A stretch of 64,000 nucleotides of DNA from Pararhizobium antarcticum (GTDB taxonomy: Bacteria > Pseudomonadota > Alphaproteobacteria > Rhizobiales > Rhizobiaceae), in the NCBI RefSeq assembly GCF_001885585.1, contig NZ_LSRP01000081.1, positions 1-64,000 of the forward strand. The letters run 5' to 3'. A model generated the notes under the pieces. That model did no database searches and was not told the origin of the DNA. It saw only the letters and a list, made by a program, of their open reading frames with translations. The first letter of the stretch is position 1. The number at the start of each line of letters is the position of its first letter. This document shows positions 62,692-64,000 of this stretch, one piece after another. A program made the translations under genes and the position numbers.

Positions 62692-63363
62692 TTAGCCTGT
62701 TACGAAAAGCACATACCTGCCCAAAATATTGGCAACCGATGAAACGCAGCTAAGAGTCTTCTCTGATTGGGGTCGATGAAGGCAAACTGCTCCCGATTTA
62801 AATCTCGGATCATGCCGCCCCGCGGGCAATAGCTTCTCTTCGCGGTCGGCGCGTGGCCGCCGCATGATGGGGACAGGAAGCGCTGCGATGCCCGACGATT
62901 GAAATGGACCGGAATAGAGCGTTGCGGATTTCACCTTCCACGGCCCGACGATCGCGGTGCGAAGCGCGCTTAAAAGTGACCGGTGCATCCATCCAGATGT
63001 CCCGTCGCAATCCCTGACCAGACGCCAGTTTCCGTATTCCTCTATGATCTCTAGAGGCAAACCGGACGCCGTATACAGCCATTTCACGGAGTTTTCGAAA
63101 GAAGAACCAATCCTCATCCGGGCACTTTGGGCCTTGAGCGAGACAAATCGGGGGATCGGCAAACCCGTCTCACGCCCTGTCCTCCAGCCGAGCGGTGCCT
63201 TGGATTGTGCCGACATGGAAAATGCGTTGGTCTCTGAGCCGGCAATTGCCAGTAAAAAGAGCACACCAAGCAGGGCGCGATGGCATAGCCGCCCACATTG
63301 CCGACAATACCGGGAAATCTGAGCACAAAAGAATGCTATCTGCACGTCATTCGCACTTTGCAA
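62692..63363 (-). CDS. SH3-like (DUF1058-type) exported protein, C-terminus probably frameshifted
   Basis: The first ~150 residues look genuine: an N-terminal hydrophobic export segment (ALLGVLFLLAIAGSETNAF), then GLPIPRFVSLKAQSARMRIG, LPLEIIEEYGNWRLVRDCDG and TSGWMHRSLLS, a bacterial SH3 domain common in rhizobia. After about residue 165 the sequence becomes RPRADREEKLLPAGRHDPRF, unlike the family. A family-like ending (pattern of NREQFAFIDPNQ) appears in another frame, suggesting a frameshift near 62885. The true start is unclear; 63363 is the longest reading. Confidence 0.6.
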   Translation of the reverse strand: MQSANDVQIAFFCAQISRYCRQCGRLCHRALLGVLFLLAIAGSETNAFSMSAQSKAPLGWRTGRETGLPIPRFVSLKAQSARMRIGSSFENSVKWLYTASGLPLEIIEEYGNWRLVRDCDGTSGWMHRSLLSALRTAIVGPWKVKSATLYSGPFQSSGIAALPVPIMRRPRADREEKLLPAGRHDPRFKSGAVCLHRPQSEKTLSCVSSVANILGRYVLFVTG

Positions 63364-63841
63364 GGCGTTTGAGTGCGGCGGTCACACCGTCCAATGAAAA
63401 TTTGTAGTGTGTTTCGGTGCCACGCCAGGAAGTGCCCTTGACGATCATCTCGCTGCCGGCCCGCATGGCGGCGATCATCTCAGGGGCCCGCGACGGATTT
63501 CGCAACCACGCGCTTTTCTCCTTTGTAAGCATAGAGAATTTGGCATCGCCTATTCTTACGGAAACAGATGGCCCAGATTTCAGTGAATATCCGAGCATTG
63601 CTTGAGGTTCATACTTCGCACCCTTCGTGCTTGTCGGTGCCAAAAGGAAATAGTTTCTCCCATGGTCGACGCCTGATGGCTTTTGATCCGTCGGGATGGT
63701 GAGCAGGTAACAACTGGAAGAACCGCCCGTGTTGTAGGCATAGACCCCCCAAGCATCAAACTGCTTGATCATGGTCGGTTGGGCGGAGGCTCCGGCCGTG
63801 CAGAAGAGTGTAGACATAACGATGAGAGAGATACGTTTCAT
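63347..63841 (-). CDS. IalB-family exported protein (invasion-associated locus B)
   Basis: 164 residues with a signal peptide (ISLIVMSTLFCTAGASA). FDAWGVYAYNTGGSSSCYLL and the pattern of two cysteines, followed by a beta-rich domain with GDAKFSMLTKEKSAWLRN and MIVKGTSWRGTETHYKFSL, match the IalB family; members are periplasmic or outer-membrane proteins in rhizobia, Brucella and Bartonella. ATG at 63841 follows AGGAGCGAAATTCT and is preferred to an upstream in-frame start at 63910. It ends on top of the SH3 gene's start region. Function in non-pathogens unknown. Confidence 0.9.
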   Translation of the reverse strand: MKRISLIVMSTLFCTAGASAQPTMIKQFDAWGVYAYNTGGSSSCYLLTIPTDQKPSGVDHGRNYFLLAPTSTKGAKYEPQAMLGYSLKSGPSVSVRIGDAKFSMLTKEKSAWLRNPSRAPEMIAAMRAGSEMIVKGTSWRGTETHYKFSLDGVTAALKRLAKCE

Positions 63842-64000
63842 AGAATTTCGCTCCTGATCAACGGTTTTGGTCGTTGCTGTTGCGACAGAGAGATTGGATG
63901 AACACCCCAATCAGAACCGCTGTGGGTTACCAAAAGGTTAAATATTATGCCGGAAATCCTGGCCGCACGACCAAATGGTCAACACAGATCCGAACCTGCG
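63842..64000. other. Right edge, no gene seen
   Basis: 159 bp upstream of the IalB-family gene. It should contain that gene's promoter; no motif or RNA can be assigned. Confidence 0.3.

Overview
This window looks like a chromosome or large-replicon segment of an alphaproteobacterium of the Rhizobiales, most likely Rhizobiaceae. It has even, GC-rich coding sequence, a high density of ABC and TRAP sugar/acid uptake operons with LysR, DeoR, SorC and RpiR regulators, and MsrPQ, IalB-family, OpgC-like and Kdp/Ktr/Kup genes of rhizobial type. Species cannot be named from the sequence alone. No rRNA, tRNA or CRISPR array was recognised.

Layout. 0-4.7 kb: the end of a TRAP transporter plus an IdnD-like dehydrogenase, UxuA and UxuB, which together form a route from an imported hexonate (best fit L-gulonate) to 2-keto-3-deoxygluconate. 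5-11 kb: a potassium region with intact kup and ktrB-ktrA, and between them a wrecked kdp operon. A leader ORF with a frameshift, an intact kdpF, the last ~155 codons of kdpD with a stop and a frameshift, and an intact-length kdpE remain; kdpABC is gone. 11.4-19.6 kb: two LysR regulators, an oxidative or detoxification-type operon (NTF2-like, AhpD-like, PPOX/ferredoxin-reductase fusion, GST), an SDR gene, and an IS630 remnant. 20-24.1 kb: a GGDEF-EAL membrane protein followed by two paralogous periplasmic binding proteins with no transporter. 24.6-27.5 kb: an ECF sigma factor, a zinc-finger anti-sigma factor, a TTC38-like protein and a membrane protein. 27.5-35.1 kb: a secreted esterase, then TPP enzyme, OpgC-like acyltransferase and CoA-transferase; a YHS protein; msrPQ. 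35.1-35.8 kb: decayed toxin-antitoxin and ABC-ATPase fragments.

35.8-46.3 kb holds one long minus-strand operon: MalFGK-type ABC importer, ribokinase, FucU-type mutarotase, two-domain ALDH16-type aldehyde dehydrogenase and DeoC, with a DeoR-family regulator upstream. The enzyme set fits 2-deoxyribose (or a related deoxysugar) uptake and breakdown to glyceraldehyde-3-phosphate and acetate.

46.5-62.6 kb is the most interesting part. Two divergent operons share one 257-bp control region. Leftward: Rbs-type ABC importer, two FGGY kinases, two SDRs, a glycerol-dehydrogenase-like and a zinc alcohol dehydrogenase, and a SorC regulator. Rightward: cupin phosphoglucose isomerase, AroE-like dehydrogenase, D-2-hydroxyacid dehydrogenase, UlaG-like metallo-hydrolase and an RpiR regulator. 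I do not recognise this combination as a described pathway. The control region carries two TGTAGT-N3-ACTACA-type palindromes, one beside each operon start, plus a separate 17-bp palindrome between them, so co-regulation by RpiR is a concrete, testable prediction. The window ends with an SH3-like and an IalB-family exported protein.
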